Shown: positions 1 through 8,102 of the stretch, piece by piece
Layout of the letters: every line of letters starts with the position of its first letter
How positions within the stretch are numbered: the stretch's first letter is position 1
Position numbers and translations under genes: made by a program
Notes under the pieces: model-generated
Seen by the model: only the letters and a program-made list of their open reading frames with translations
Told to the model about the DNA's origin: nothing
Database searches by the model: none
Assembly (NCBI RefSeq): GCF_006503695.1
Contig: NZ_SBIK01000013.1
Span: forward strand, 33,376-97,375
Direction of reading: 5' to 3'
DNA from: Tepidiphilus succinatimandens
Lineage (GTDB): Bacteria; Pseudomonadota; Gammaproteobacteria; Burkholderiales; Rhodocyclaceae
DNA length: 64,000 nucleotides

Positions 1-1
1 G

Positions 2-1114
2 ATCAAGGGAGGGCCGAACTGGGAAGAATTGCTCGGCGGTGAATTCAGCATCCGCGCTCGCGACCGGAATTTCGCTGCGGTCCAGAAAGAAATCTACGGG
101 CAGTTCGAAAACACCTTCATGATGTATTTGCCGCGCCTATGCGAACACTGCCTCAATCCTACCTGCGTTGCCTCCTGCCCCTCCGGCTCCATCTACAAGC
201 GTGAGGAAGACGGGATCGTCCTCATCGACCAGAACAAGTGCCGCGGCTGGCGCATGTGCATCTCCGGCTGTCCGTACAAGAAGATCTATTTCAACTGGCA
301 GACGAGCAAGGCGGAGAAATGCATTTTCTGCTATCCGCGTATCGAATCAGGCCAGCCGACGGTGTGCTCCGAGACCTGCGTCGGCCGCATCCGCTATCTG
401 GGCGTGCTGCTCTACGACGCCGACCGGATCAAGGAGGCCGCTAGTTCCGCCGAAAAGGATCTCTATCCAGCGCAGCTCGGTGTCTTCCTCGATCCCTTCG
501 ACCCCAAGGTGATCGAACAGTCCCGCGCCGACGGGATCCCCGACGACTGGATCCGCGCCGCCCAAGCTTCGCCCGTCTATAAGATGGCCGTGCAATGGCA
601 AGTAGCACTCCCCCTGCATCCCGAATACCGCACGCTACCGATGGTGTGGTACGTACCGCCGCTGTCTCCCATCCAGTCGGCCGCCAACAGCGGCCTGCTG
701 CCGGACGATGGCCTGCTGCCAGACGTGTCGCGGCTGCGCATCCCGTTGCGCTATCTCGCCAACCTGCTCACCGCCGGCGATGTCGCCCCCGTGCAGCGCG
801 CACTCGAGCGCCTGCTCGCCATGCGTGCCTACATGCGGGGCAAGACGGTCGAGGGCAAGGCCGATGCCGCGCTGCTGGAGCGTGTCACGCTCACCGAACC
901 CCAGGTACAGGAGATGTACCGCATCCTTGCCATCGCGAATTACGAAGACCGTTTCGTGATCCCCACCACGCACCGCGAATACGCCGAGGATGCCTACGAT
1001 CTGCGCGCTTCGTGCGGATTCAGCTTCGGCGACGGCTGTAGCGGCGGTCCCGACAAACCGAGCCTCTTCGGCGGGAAAAAACGGGTGATTCCTCTCAAGG
1101 AGATCAGCAAATGA
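2..1114 (+). CDS. narH: Respiratory nitrate reductase beta subunit NarH, 5'-truncated by the window edge
   Basis: This is the iron-sulfur subunit of membrane-bound nitrate reductase, which carries electrons from NarI to the molybdenum subunit NarG on the cytoplasmic side. The reading frame is open from base 2, so the N-terminal part lies outside the window. The TTG at base 29 is an internal Leu, not a start. Cys clusters typical of NarH are visible: CEHCLNPTCVASCP, then CRGWRMCISGCP, then KCIFC and CSETC further on. The Trp inside CRGWRMC is the NarH hallmark where a Cys is replaced, giving a 3Fe-4S centre. The stop overlaps the narJ start as ATGA, so the two are translationally coupled. The alpha subunit NarG is expected just to the left. 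Identity is clear; only completeness is lacking. Confidence 0.97.
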   Translation: MKGGPNWEELLGGEFSIRARDRNFAAVQKEIYGQFENTFMMYLPRLCEHCLNPTCVASCPSGSIYKREEDGIVLIDQNKCRGWRMCISGCPYKKIYFNWQTSKAEKCIFCYPRIESGQPTVCSETCVGRIRYLGVLLYDADRIKEAASSAEKDLYPAQLGVFLDPFDPKVIEQSRADGIPDDWIRAAQASPVYKMAVQWQVALPLHPEYRTLPMVWYVPPLSPIQSAANSGLLPDDGLLPDVSRLRIPLRYLANLLTAGDVAPVQRALERLLAMRAYMRGKTVEGKADAALLERVTLTEPQVQEMYRILAIANYEDRFVIPTTHREYAEDAYDLRASCGFSFGDGCSGGPDKPSLFGGKKRVIPLKEISK

Positions 1115-1779
1115 AAACCTATCGCGCACTCGCCGCCCTGCTCGATTACCCCGATGAAGCGCTCCTCGAGGCACTGCCCGAACTCGCCGAGACGATAGAG
1201 AGCGAAGCGATCGTGCCATCTGCCGAGCGGGCGCGGCTCCTTGCCTTCCTCGGCCAACTGCAAGGCAGCGATCTGATGGCCCTGCAGGAACACTATGTCG
1301 AGCTTTTCGATCGCAGCCGGGCATTGTCGCTGCACCTCTTCGAGCACATCCACGGCGAATCCCGGGATCGAGGTCAGGCGATGGTCGAACTCAAACAGAT
1401 CTATGCCAGTAAAGGGCTCGAGCTCTCTGCCCGGGAACTGCCGGACTACCTGCCGGTGCTGCTCGAATACCTCTCGCTGTGCAAACCTCGAGAAGCCGCC
1501 AAGCTCTTGGGGGAAACTGCCCACGTGCTGGTCATGATCCACGCCGCACTTGCGCGTCGCCGAAGTTACTATACCAATGTATTCGCTGCGCTCCTGGCCG
1601 CCGCGGGCTTGGAGGCGCCGGAGGAAGAAATGGAAGCGACCTCGCCCGACGACACTCCCGAAGCGCTCGATGCCGCATGGGCCGAAACCCCCGCCTTCGG
1701 CCCACGAGCCGGTGCGGCACTCTGCGGTGCCCCTTCCAGCTGGCAATCGCCTTCCCCTCGTCCCCCCGCCGGTTGCTGA
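1111..1779 (+). CDS. narJ: Nitrate reductase assembly chaperone NarJ
   Basis: A 222-residue cytoplasmic chaperone of the NarJ/TorD family, needed for cofactor insertion into NarG and membrane attachment of NarGH; it is not part of the final enzyme. The core (about residues 1-165) is helical and has the family pattern LFEHIHGESRDRGQAM near residue 80 and LPDYLPVLLEYLS near residue 110. The C-terminal 50 residues are Pro/Ala-rich and look disordered. The ATG overlaps the narH stop (ATGA). It sits between narH and narI, the standard narGHJI order. Confidence 0.96.
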   Translation: MKTYRALAALLDYPDEALLEALPELAETIESEAIVPSAERARLLAFLGQLQGSDLMALQEHYVELFDRSRALSLHLFEHIHGESRDRGQAMVELKQIYASKGLELSARELPDYLPVLLEYLSLCKPREAAKLLGETAHVLVMIHAALARRRSYYTNVFAALLAAAGLEAPEEEMEATSPDDTPEALDAAWAETPAFGPRAGAALCGAPSSWQSPSPRPPAGC

Positions 1780-1800
1780 TCGCTCCTCAAGGAGAAGACC

Positions 1801-2505
1801 ATGAGCTCTCTACACCAATTCCTGTTCGGCACTTATCCTTATATCGCCTCGGCAATCTTCCTGTTCGGAAGCCTCGTGCGCTTCGATTATGCCCAATACA
1901 CGTGGAAGAGCGACTCCTCGCAGCTGCTCAAACGCGGTCAATTGCGCTGGGGCAGCAACCTCTTCCACCTCGGCATCCTCTTTCTCTTTCTCGGCCACCT
2001 CGTCGGTCTGCTCACACCCCATTGGGTCTATGAACCCTTCCTCGAGCCAGCGCACAAGCAGCTGCTGGCGATGGTCTCTGGAGGAATCGCCGGGACGATG
2101 TGCATGATCGGGTTACTTCTTCTGATCCATCGGCGCCTGACCGAGCCGCGCATCCGCGCCAACAGCAAGACGATGGACTTCGTCATCCTCTTCTGGATCC
2201 TCTTGACGCTCTCGCTGGGGCTCACGAGCATCTACGTCTCGGCCGGGCATTCCGACGGCAGTGTGATGCTGGCGCTTTCCGACTGGGCACAGCGCATCGT
2301 CACCTTTCGTCCCGGGGCCGCTGCGGCAATCGCCGAAGCCCCATTCGTGTTCAAGCTTCACCTTTTCTGCGGCATGACGCTGTTCCTGCTCTTCCCCTTC
2401 TCCCGCCTCGTACACATCTGGAGCGGATTTGGCTCCGTCGCCTACCTCGTCCGCCCCTACCAGATCGTGCGCACCCGCCGCCTCGGTCGAGAGGAAACGC
2501 AGTGA
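1801..2505 (+). CDS. narI: Respiratory nitrate reductase gamma subunit NarI (cytochrome b)
   Basis: A 234-residue integral membrane diheme cytochrome b that oxidises quinol and passes electrons to NarH. Five hydrophobic segments are visible: near the N-terminus (FLFGTYPYIASAIFLFG), at about 50-70 with the heme-ligand type FHLGILFLFLGHL, at about 85-110, at about 125-145, and at about 180-210 with LHLFCGMTLFLLFPFSRLVH, whose His residues are the expected second ligands. Length matches the family (about 225-240). SD AAGGAGAAG lies just upstream of the ATG. It is the last gene of the operon and is followed by a hairpin. Confidence 0.97.
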   Translation: MSSLHQFLFGTYPYIASAIFLFGSLVRFDYAQYTWKSDSSQLLKRGQLRWGSNLFHLGILFLFLGHLVGLLTPHWVYEPFLEPAHKQLLAMVSGGIAGTMCMIGLLLLIHRRLTEPRIRANSKTMDFVILFWILLTLSLGLTSIYVSAGHSDGSVMLALSDWAQRIVTFRPGAAAAIAEAPFVFKLHLFCGMTLFLLFPFSRLVHIWSGFGSVAYLVRPYQIVRTRRLGREETQ

Positions 2506-2516
2506 GCATTTCCTAT

Positions 2517-2537
2517 GCGAGGCGGTTTTCGCCTCGC
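2517..2537. terminator. Hairpin between convergent narI and moaC
   Basis: A perfect 8-bp inverted repeat (GCGAGGCG / CGCCTCGC) with a 5-base GTTTT loop fills almost all of the gap between the narI stop and the moaC stop. No T-run follows in either direction, so it may act as a bidirectional terminator or simply as a 3'-end stabilising stem. Confidence 0.5.
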
Positions 2538-3017
<480 letters not shown>

Positions 3018-3072
3018 GACAACTCCCAAAACGCGATGTTCGTGACCCCACGATGATACAGGAGCCGCCGCG

Positions 3073-4083
3073 ATGGACACCCGAGCCCCGGCCACCCCGC
3101 CCCTGATCGACCGCTTCGGCCGACACGTCACCTACGTGCGCCTGTCGGTGACGGACCGCTGCGACCTGCGCTGCGTCTACTGCATGAACGAGCAGATGAC
3201 GTTCCTGCCCAAGGCGCGCATCCTCACCTTGGAAGAGATGGCGCTGATCGGCCGCGCCTTCGTCGAGCTGGGCGTGACGAAACTGCGCATCACCGGAGGC
3301 GAGCCCCTGGTGCGGCAAAACGTGCTTTCGCTCTTCGCCGAACTGGGCAAACTCCCCGGTCTGAAGGAACTCACGCTCACGACCAATGGCTCCCAGCTCG
3401 CCCGCCACGCCGCCGCGCTGCGCGAGGCCGGCGTGCGCCGCATCAACGTGAGTCTCGACAGCCTGCGCCCCGAGCGCTTCCGCGCCATCTCGCGCGTGGG
3501 CAGCCTCGACAAGGTGCTCGAAGGAATCGAAGCCGCCCGGCGCGCCGGATTCGAAGCGATCAAACTCAACGCCGTGCCGATGCGCGGCATCAACGACGAC
3601 GAGATCCTCGATCTGGTCGAATTCGCCGCCGAGCGCGACTTCACTGTCTGTTTCATCGAGGAAATGCCGCTCGGCGAGATCGACGGGCACGATCGGCGCA
3701 CGAGCTGCGTGCCCAGCGACGAAGTGCGCGCGCGCATCTCGGAGCGTTACACGCTGCTGCCCACCGTCGAGCACACCGGCGGCCCGGCGCGCTACGAGCG
3801 CATCGCCGAGACCGGCACCCTCGTCGGCTTCATTTCGCCGCACAGCCACAACTTCTGCGACAGCTGCAACCGCGTGCGCGTCACCACCGAAGGGCGGCTC
3901 CTGCTGTGCCTGGGGCAAGAGCACTCGGTCGACCTGCGCCGGGTGCTGCGTACCCACCCCGGAGCACTCGAACCGCTCAAGGAAGCCATCGTTGCCGCGA
4001 TGGCGATCAAACCCAAGGGGCACGAGTTCGATCTCACCGCCAAGCCCGTCCTCTTCCGCCACATGAACGCCACCGGCGGCTGA
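3073..4083 (+). CDS. moaA: GTP 3',8-cyclase MoaA (radical SAM)
   Basis: Catalyses the first step of molybdenum cofactor synthesis, rearranging GTP by radical chemistry. The 336-residue length is usual. The radical-SAM 4Fe-4S motif CDLRCVYC lies near residue 34 and is followed by ITGGEPLVR (SAM binding). The second, C-terminal cluster is seen as CDSCNRVRVTTEGRLLLCLG near residue 257. The protein ends in the conserved double Gly (MNATGG), required in the family for activity. It is divergent from moaC and followed 17 bases later by yqeC. The pathway supplies the cofactor of the nitrate reductase encoded just upstream. Confidence 0.97.
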   Translation: MDTRAPATPPLIDRFGRHVTYVRLSVTDRCDLRCVYCMNEQMTFLPKARILTLEEMALIGRAFVELGVTKLRITGGEPLVRQNVLSLFAELGKLPGLKELTLTTNGSQLARHAAALREAGVRRINVSLDSLRPERFRAISRVGSLDKVLEGIEAARRAGFEAIKLNAVPMRGINDDEILDLVEFAAERDFTVCFIEEMPLGEIDGHDRRTSCVPSDEVRARISERYTLLPTVEHTGGPARYERIAETGTLVGFISPHSHNFCDSCNRVRVTTEGRLLLCLGQEHSVDLRRVLRTHPGALEPLKEAIVAAMAIKPKGHEFDLTAKPVLFRHMNATGG

Positions 4084-4099
4084 CGAAGGGGGATCTCCA

Positions 4100-4858
4100 A
4101 TGAGCGAACGAGCAACCGAGCTCCTCGAAGCGCTGGGCGCCCGGCGCGGCATCCTCGCCGCCGTTGGCGCAGGCGGCAAGAAGACCTCGCTCTACCAGAT
4201 CTTCGCCGCCCACCCGGGACGCGTGGCCCTCACCACCACCACCTTCATCACCTCCTTCGGCCCGGAACTGGGTGCTGAGATCCTCGTCGCCCCCGAAGAC
4301 GAACTCGAAGAAAAGGTACGCGCAAGCCGCGGGCGGAAAGTGGCCTATGCCACGCCCTCGGACAAGCCGGGGCGGGTAGCAGCGGTGTCCGGTGCGCGCA
4401 TCGACCGGCTGCACCGCGAAGGCAGGTTCGATCTCACGCTGGTGAAGGCCGACGGCGCCCGCTCGCGGCTCCTCAAGGCCCCGGCGCCGCACGAACCGAG
4501 CCTGCCCGAAGCGACCGACACGGTGCTCCTCGTCCTCTCGCTCCAGGCGCTGGGACAGCCCCTCTCCGAGGCGATCGCGCATCGCCCCGAGCGCGTCTCC
4601 GCCCTCACCGGACGCGCCCTCGGCGAGCCGGTGACCATCGCCGACTTCGTCGCGCTCTACACGCATGAAAACGGGCTATTGCAAGGCACATCGGGAAAAC
4701 GCGTGATCCCCGTGCTCAACATGGTCGACGACGATCGCCTCCTGCCCGCTGCCCGCGCGATCGCCGCGGCGACGCTTGCCGCCTGTCCGCGTTTCGAGCG
4801 CTTCGTGCTCACGAGCCTCAAACAGCCCGGCTACCTCGTGGAGGTCGTGCTGCGCTGA
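4100..4858 (+). CDS. yqeC: YqeC-like putative selenium-dependent molybdenum hydroxylase maturation protein
   Basis: A 252-residue soluble protein of the YqeC family (named in databases as putative selenium cofactor biosynthesis protein). It has a P-loop-like GAGGKKTSLYQ at about residues 24-34, LTTTTFIT following it, the segment LVKADGARSRLLKAP near residue 114 and a late VLNMVDDD near residue 208, all like the family. In other bacteria YqeC travels with YqeB and selenium-dependent molybdenum hydroxylases; its exact reaction is unknown. Here it follows moaA by 17 bases, so a link with Mo enzymes is inferred. No selD, yqeB or xdh gene is in the window. Confidence 0.75.
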   Translation: MSERATELLEALGARRGILAAVGAGGKKTSLYQIFAAHPGRVALTTTTFITSFGPELGAEILVAPEDELEEKVRASRGRKVAYATPSDKPGRVAAVSGARIDRLHREGRFDLTLVKADGARSRLLKAPAPHEPSLPEATDTVLLVLSLQALGQPLSEAIAHRPERVSALTGRALGEPVTIADFVALYTHENGLLQGTSGKRVIPVLNMVDDDRLLPAARAIAAATLAACPRFERFVLTSLKQPGYLVEVVLR

Positions 4859-4864
4859 AACGCC

Positions 4865-5629
4865 TCACTTCAAATTCCCCGAAAGGAACTGCTGCAGCCG
4901 CTCGCTGCGCGGGCGCGCCAGCACTTCGCGCGGGTTGCCCTCTTCCTCGACCAGCCCCTGGTGCAGGAACATGACGTGCGTGGACACCTCGCGCGCGAAG
5001 CCCATCTCGTGCGTGACCACGATCATGGTGCGGCCCTCCTGCGCGAGGTCGCGCATCACTTTGAGCACCTCGCCGACGAGCTCGGGGTCCAGCGCCGAGG
5101 TCGGCTCGTCGAAGAGCATCACCTCTGGCTCCACTGCCAGCGCCCGGGCGATCGCCACGCGCTGCTGCTCGCCGCCGGACATGTGCGAGGGATAGGCGTT
5201 CTTGCGGTGCGCCACGCCGACCTTGGCGAGGTAATGCTCGGCGCGCTCGATCGCCTCCTTTTTTGGCACGCCCAGCACGTGTACCGGCACCTCGATCACG
5301 TTCTCCAGCGCGGTCATGTGCGACCACAGGTTGAAATGCTGGAAGACCATGGCCAGGCGCGAGCGGATGCGCTGCAGCTGCTTGCGATCGGCCGCGCGCA
5401 GGGTGCCGTCCTTGGCCGGCACGAGCCGCAATTCTTCGCCGTCGAGCACGATGCGCCCGGCGTTGGGCTGCTCGAGCAGGTTGATGCAGCGCAGCAGGGT
5501 GCTCTTGCCCGAACCGCTCGAGCCGATGACGCTGATGACGTCGCCGGCGTCGGCCTTGAGCGAAACCCCTTTGAGGACTTCGTGCGCCCCATAGCGCTTG
5601 TGCAAATCGTCGACTTCGAGTTTGACCAT
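4865..5629 (-). CDS. Amino acid ABC transporter ATP-binding protein (HisP/ArgT-system type)
   Basis: A 254-residue ATPase that powers uptake of a polar, probably basic, amino acid. Walker [13 protein letters not shown] is at about residue 36, the signature [15 protein letters not shown] at about 150, Walker [15 protein letters not shown] at about 170 and the switch His in [12 protein letters not shown] at about 204. The insertion between the P-loop and the Q-loop ([18 protein letters not shown]) is characteristic of HisP/AotP ATPases for histidine, lysine, arginine and ornithine. It is the last gene of a four-gene minus-strand operon: binding protein, two permeases, ATPase. Confidence 0.94.
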   Translation of the reverse strand: MVKLEVDDLHKRYGAHEVLKGVSLKADAGDVISVIGSSGSGKSTLLRCINLLEQPNAGRIVLDGEELRLVPAKDGTLRAADRKQLQRIRSRLAMVFQHFNLWSHMTALENVIEVPVHVLGVPKKEAIERAEHYLAKVGVAHRKNAYPSHMSGGEQQRVAIARALAVEPEVMLFDEPTSALDPELVGEVLKVMRDLAQEGRTMIVVTHEMGFAREVSTHVMFLHQGLVEEEGNPREVLARPRSERLQQFLSGNLK

Positions 5630-5673
5630 GAATGGTTCGCCTTGCGGATCGGGTCTGGCGACAGGAAAATGGT

Positions 5674-6372
5674 TCAGCGACGCTGCGGCCGCAGGTGGGC
5701 GAGCCAGCGGCGCTCGGCGGCCTTGAAGAGCTGCAGCAACAGGAACGTGAGCACGAGATAGAAGGCGCCGGCGGTGAGGTAAGCCTCGAAGGGCAGGAAA
5801 TACTGCGCGCTGATCGTGCGCGCCACGCCGGTGATGTCGGCGAGCGTCACGAGCGAAGCCATGCTGGTGGCGTGCAGCATCATCACCACTTCGTTGCTGT
5901 ACTGCGGCAGCGCCCGGCGCAGCGCCGAAGGCAGGAGGATACGCCGGTACATCTGCAGGCGCGACATGCCGGCGGCGCGCGCCGCCTCGATCTCACCCGG
6001 CGGGGTGGTCTTGAGGCAACCGGCGATGATCTCCGCGGTGTAGCCGGAAGTGTTGATGGCGAACGCCAGGCAGGCGCAGAAAGTGGCGTCCGACAGCCAA
6101 GGCCAGAAAAGGCTCGCGCGCACGGCCTCGAACTGCGCCACGCCGTAATAGAGCAGGAAGAGCTGCACGAGCATGGGCGTGCCGCGGATCACGTAGGTAT
6201 AGAACCAGACGGGCAGGTTGAGCCAGGGCGAACCCGACACCCGCATCAGCGCAAGCGGCACCGCCCAGACGAAGCCCACGGCGAGCGACACGAAGAGCAG
6301 CTGCAGCGTGACGCCCACGCCGTGCAGGAACTGGGGCAGATTCTCCCAGATGACGGAAAAATCGAGGATCAC
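5674..6372 (-). CDS. Amino acid ABC transporter permease (HisM-like)
   Basis: A 232-residue inner-membrane permease, the second of the pair. About five hydrophobic helices are visible. The EAA coupling motif that contacts the ATPase reads [19 protein letters not shown], near residue 125. The start is GTG and overlaps the stop of the upstream permease by 4 bases (GTGA). Pairs of short permeases of this kind form the heterodimeric channel in HisQM and AotQM systems. Confidence 0.93.
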   Translation of the reverse strand: MILDFSVIWENLPQFLHGVGVTLQLLFVSLAVGFVWAVPLALMRVSGSPWLNLPVWFYTYVIRGTPMLVQLFLLYYGVAQFEAVRASLFWPWLSDATFCACLAFAINTSGYTAEIIAGCLKTTPPGEIEAARAAGMSRLQMYRRILLPSALRRALPQYSNEVVMMLHATSMASLVTLADITGVARTISAQYFLPFEAYLTAGAFYLVLTFLLLQLFKAAERRWLAHLRPQRR

Positions 6373-7058
6373 AGCTGCACTTCCCGTACGCCCAGGGAGA
6401 ACCGCTTCTCGATCACGCGCAGTGCGAGCAGCGACACGCTAGTGATCGCCAGGTAGAGCGCCCCGGCGAGCAGCAGATAGGTGAAGGGCTGGCGCGTGGC
6501 GTCCCCCGCCTGCTTGGCGTGGAACATCATGTCCGGCAGGCCCAGCACCGACACGAGGGCGGTGGACTTGATGAGCACCAGCCAGTTGTTGGCGATGCCG
6601 GGAATCGACAGGCGCACCGTCTCCGGCCACAGGATGCGGCGGAACACCTGCCAGCGACTCATGCCGTAGGCGAATCCGGCCTCCACCTGCCCTTTGGGGA
6701 TGGAGAGGAAGGCTCCGCGGAAGGTCTCCGACAGATAGGCACCGAAGATGAATCCCAGGGTGGCCACGCCGGCGGCGAACGGGTCGATGTCGATGTAGTC
6801 TTCGTGACCGACGAGCGCCGCGGCGCGATTGACGAGATCCTGACCGCCAAAATAGACCAAAAGAATCATCACCAGATCCGGGATGCCGCGGATCACGGTG
6901 GCGTAGGCTTCACCGAGCCAGGCAAGCGGGCGCAGCGGCGAGAGCCGCGCTCCCGCCCCCGCGAGCCCCAGCGCCACGGCCAGCGCCATGGAGCCCAGCG
7001 CCAGGTGCAGCGTCAGCCAGCTGCCTTCGACGATGGTGAGCCAATAGCCGCCGCTCAT
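6369..7058 (-). CDS. Amino acid ABC transporter permease (HisQ-like)
   Basis: A 229-residue inner-membrane permease, the partner of the downstream HisM-like subunit. Hydrophobic helices lie at about 12-35, 55-75, 90-115, 160-180 and 195-215. The EAA motif reads QVEAGFAYGMSRWQVFRRIL, near residue 140. It begins 18 bases after the binding-protein stop and overlaps the next gene by 4 bases, so the operon is tightly coupled. Confidence 0.93.
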   Translation of the reverse strand: MSGGYWLTIVEGSWLTLHLALGSMALAVALGLAGAGARLSPLRPLAWLGEAYATVIRGIPDLVMILLVYFGGQDLVNRAAALVGHEDYIDIDPFAAGVATLGFIFGAYLSETFRGAFLSIPKGQVEAGFAYGMSRWQVFRRILWPETVRLSIPGIANNWLVLIKSTALVSVLGLPDMMFHAKQAGDATRQPFTYLLLAGALYLAITSVSLLALRVIEKRFSLGVREVQL

Positions 7059-7076
7059 CGCCCATCTCCCATGGGC

Positions 7077-7856
7077 TCATTCGCCATAGATGTCGAAATC
7101 GAAGTATTTCTTCGCGATTTGCTGGTACTTGCCGTTGGCGCGGATCGCGTCGATGGCGGCGTTGAATTTCTCCACCAGCGCCGTGTCGCCCTTGCGCACC
7201 GCCACGCCGATACCCTCGCCGAAATACTTCCGGTCGGTGAAGGCCGGCCCCACCGTGGCGAACCCTTTACCGGCATCGGTTTGGAGAAAGCCGAACTGGA
7301 TGCTCACCGCGTCGGCGAGCGAAGCGTCGATGCGCCCGGCGACGAGGTCGAGGAAGACTTCTTCCTGCGATGCGTAGCGCACCACCTCGATGCCGGCCGG
7401 GGCGAAGACGTCGGTGGCATAGCGGTCGAAAATGGTGGCGCGCTGCACGCCGACTTTCTTGCCCTTCAGATCGACCAGGGGATCCTTCACCTCACTGCCC
7501 GCCTTCATCACCAGGCGGCCGGGGGTGTAGTAGTATTTCTTGCTGAAATCGACCGATTTCTTGCGCTCGTCGGTGATCGACATCGAAGAGATCACCGCGT
7601 CGATCTTGCGCACCTTCAGCGCAGGGATCAGGCCGTCGAACTCCTGCTCGATCCACTGGCACTTGACCTTCATCTCCTCGCACAGGGCGTTGCCGATGTC
7701 GTAGTCGAAACCGGCGAGCTTGCCCTCGGGCGTCTTGTAGGCGAAGGGGGGATAGGCGGCTTCGATGCCGATGCGCAAGGGCTTGTCCTCGGCCATCGCC
7801 GCACCCGAAGCGAGCGAGCATAAGAGCGCGCCGAACAACAAGAAGAGCTTTTTCAT
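7077..7856 (-). CDS. Periplasmic basic amino acid-binding protein (HisJ/ArgT/AotJ type)
   Basis: A 259-residue periplasmic solute-binding protein that delivers an amino acid to the HisQM-like permease. A clear signal peptide (MKKLFLLFGALLCSLASG, AMA cleavage) is followed by PLRIGIEAAYPPFAYKT, the typical family opening. The blocks GFDYDIGNALCEEM, FDGLIPALKVRKIDAVISSM and KYFGEGIGVAVRKGDTALVE resemble lysine/arginine/ornithine and histidine binding proteins. The open frame runs far upstream, but the signal peptide and an AAGGAG sequence fix the start at this ATG. Exact ligand cannot be told from sequence alone. Confidence 0.92.
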   Translation of the reverse strand: MKKLFLLFGALLCSLASGAAMAEDKPLRIGIEAAYPPFAYKTPEGKLAGFDYDIGNALCEEMKVKCQWIEQEFDGLIPALKVRKIDAVISSMSITDERKKSVDFSKKYYYTPGRLVMKAGSEVKDPLVDLKGKKVGVQRATIFDRYATDVFAPAGIEVVRYASQEEVFLDLVAGRIDASLADAVSIQFGFLQTDAGKGFATVGPAFTDRKYFGEGIGVAVRKGDTALVEKFNAAIDAIRANGKYQQIAKKYFDFDIYGE

Positions 7857-7883
7857 GACCGGCTCCTTCACAGGGAGGTGTGG

Positions 7884-7911
7884 AAAAAACGCATCGATGC
7901 ATCGATCGATG
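7884..7911 (-). promoter_or_regulatory. Hairpin with U-tract in the leader of the amino acid ABC operon
   Basis: Read on the minus strand, a 7-bp inverted repeat (CATCGAT / ATCGATG, 6-base loop) is followed after CG by six T residues and then the binding-protein start 28 bases later. It could be an attenuator for the transporter operon. The stem is short and AT-containing, so strength as a terminator is doubtful. The block is also made of overlapping ATCGAT palindromes. Confidence 0.35.
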
Positions 7912-8025
7912 TCACGCCCGTAAGTTTCCCGCCGTCGGCCGAAGAAGGGCCTCAGGGGATAAAGGCCGCTCATTTTACCAATACCTTGGCTTGGGCTGCT
8001 GCGTGCGCCGCGATTTCGCCCATCC

Positions 8026-8063
8026 TGTGGATAACTCCCCTTTCGGCGTGGACGGGTTAGAAT
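8026..8063 (+). promoter_or_regulatory. DnaA box and candidate dnaA promoter
   Basis: A perfect DnaA box (TGTGGATAA, 8026-8034) lies 69 bases before the dnaA start. A good -10-like TAGAAT lies at 8058-8063, and the DnaA box covers the region where a -35 element would sit. This is the classic arrangement for autorepression of dnaA. Only one consensus box is seen here, too few for a typical origin. Confidence 0.55.
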
Positions 8064-8102
8064 ACCCCCTCGAGCATCGTCAATCCATCCAGAGGGCTTT
8101 CC

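Noticed and set aside
6519..7823. A 434-codon plus-strand frame opposite the amino acid ABC operon
   Set aside because: It spans parts of two well-identified genes and their junction on the other strand, with shadow-like composition.
7857..8102. The dnaA upstream region as the replication origin
   Set aside because: Only one consensus DnaA box and no extended AT-rich stretch; it fits dnaA autoregulation better, though it cannot be excluded as part of a two-part origin.
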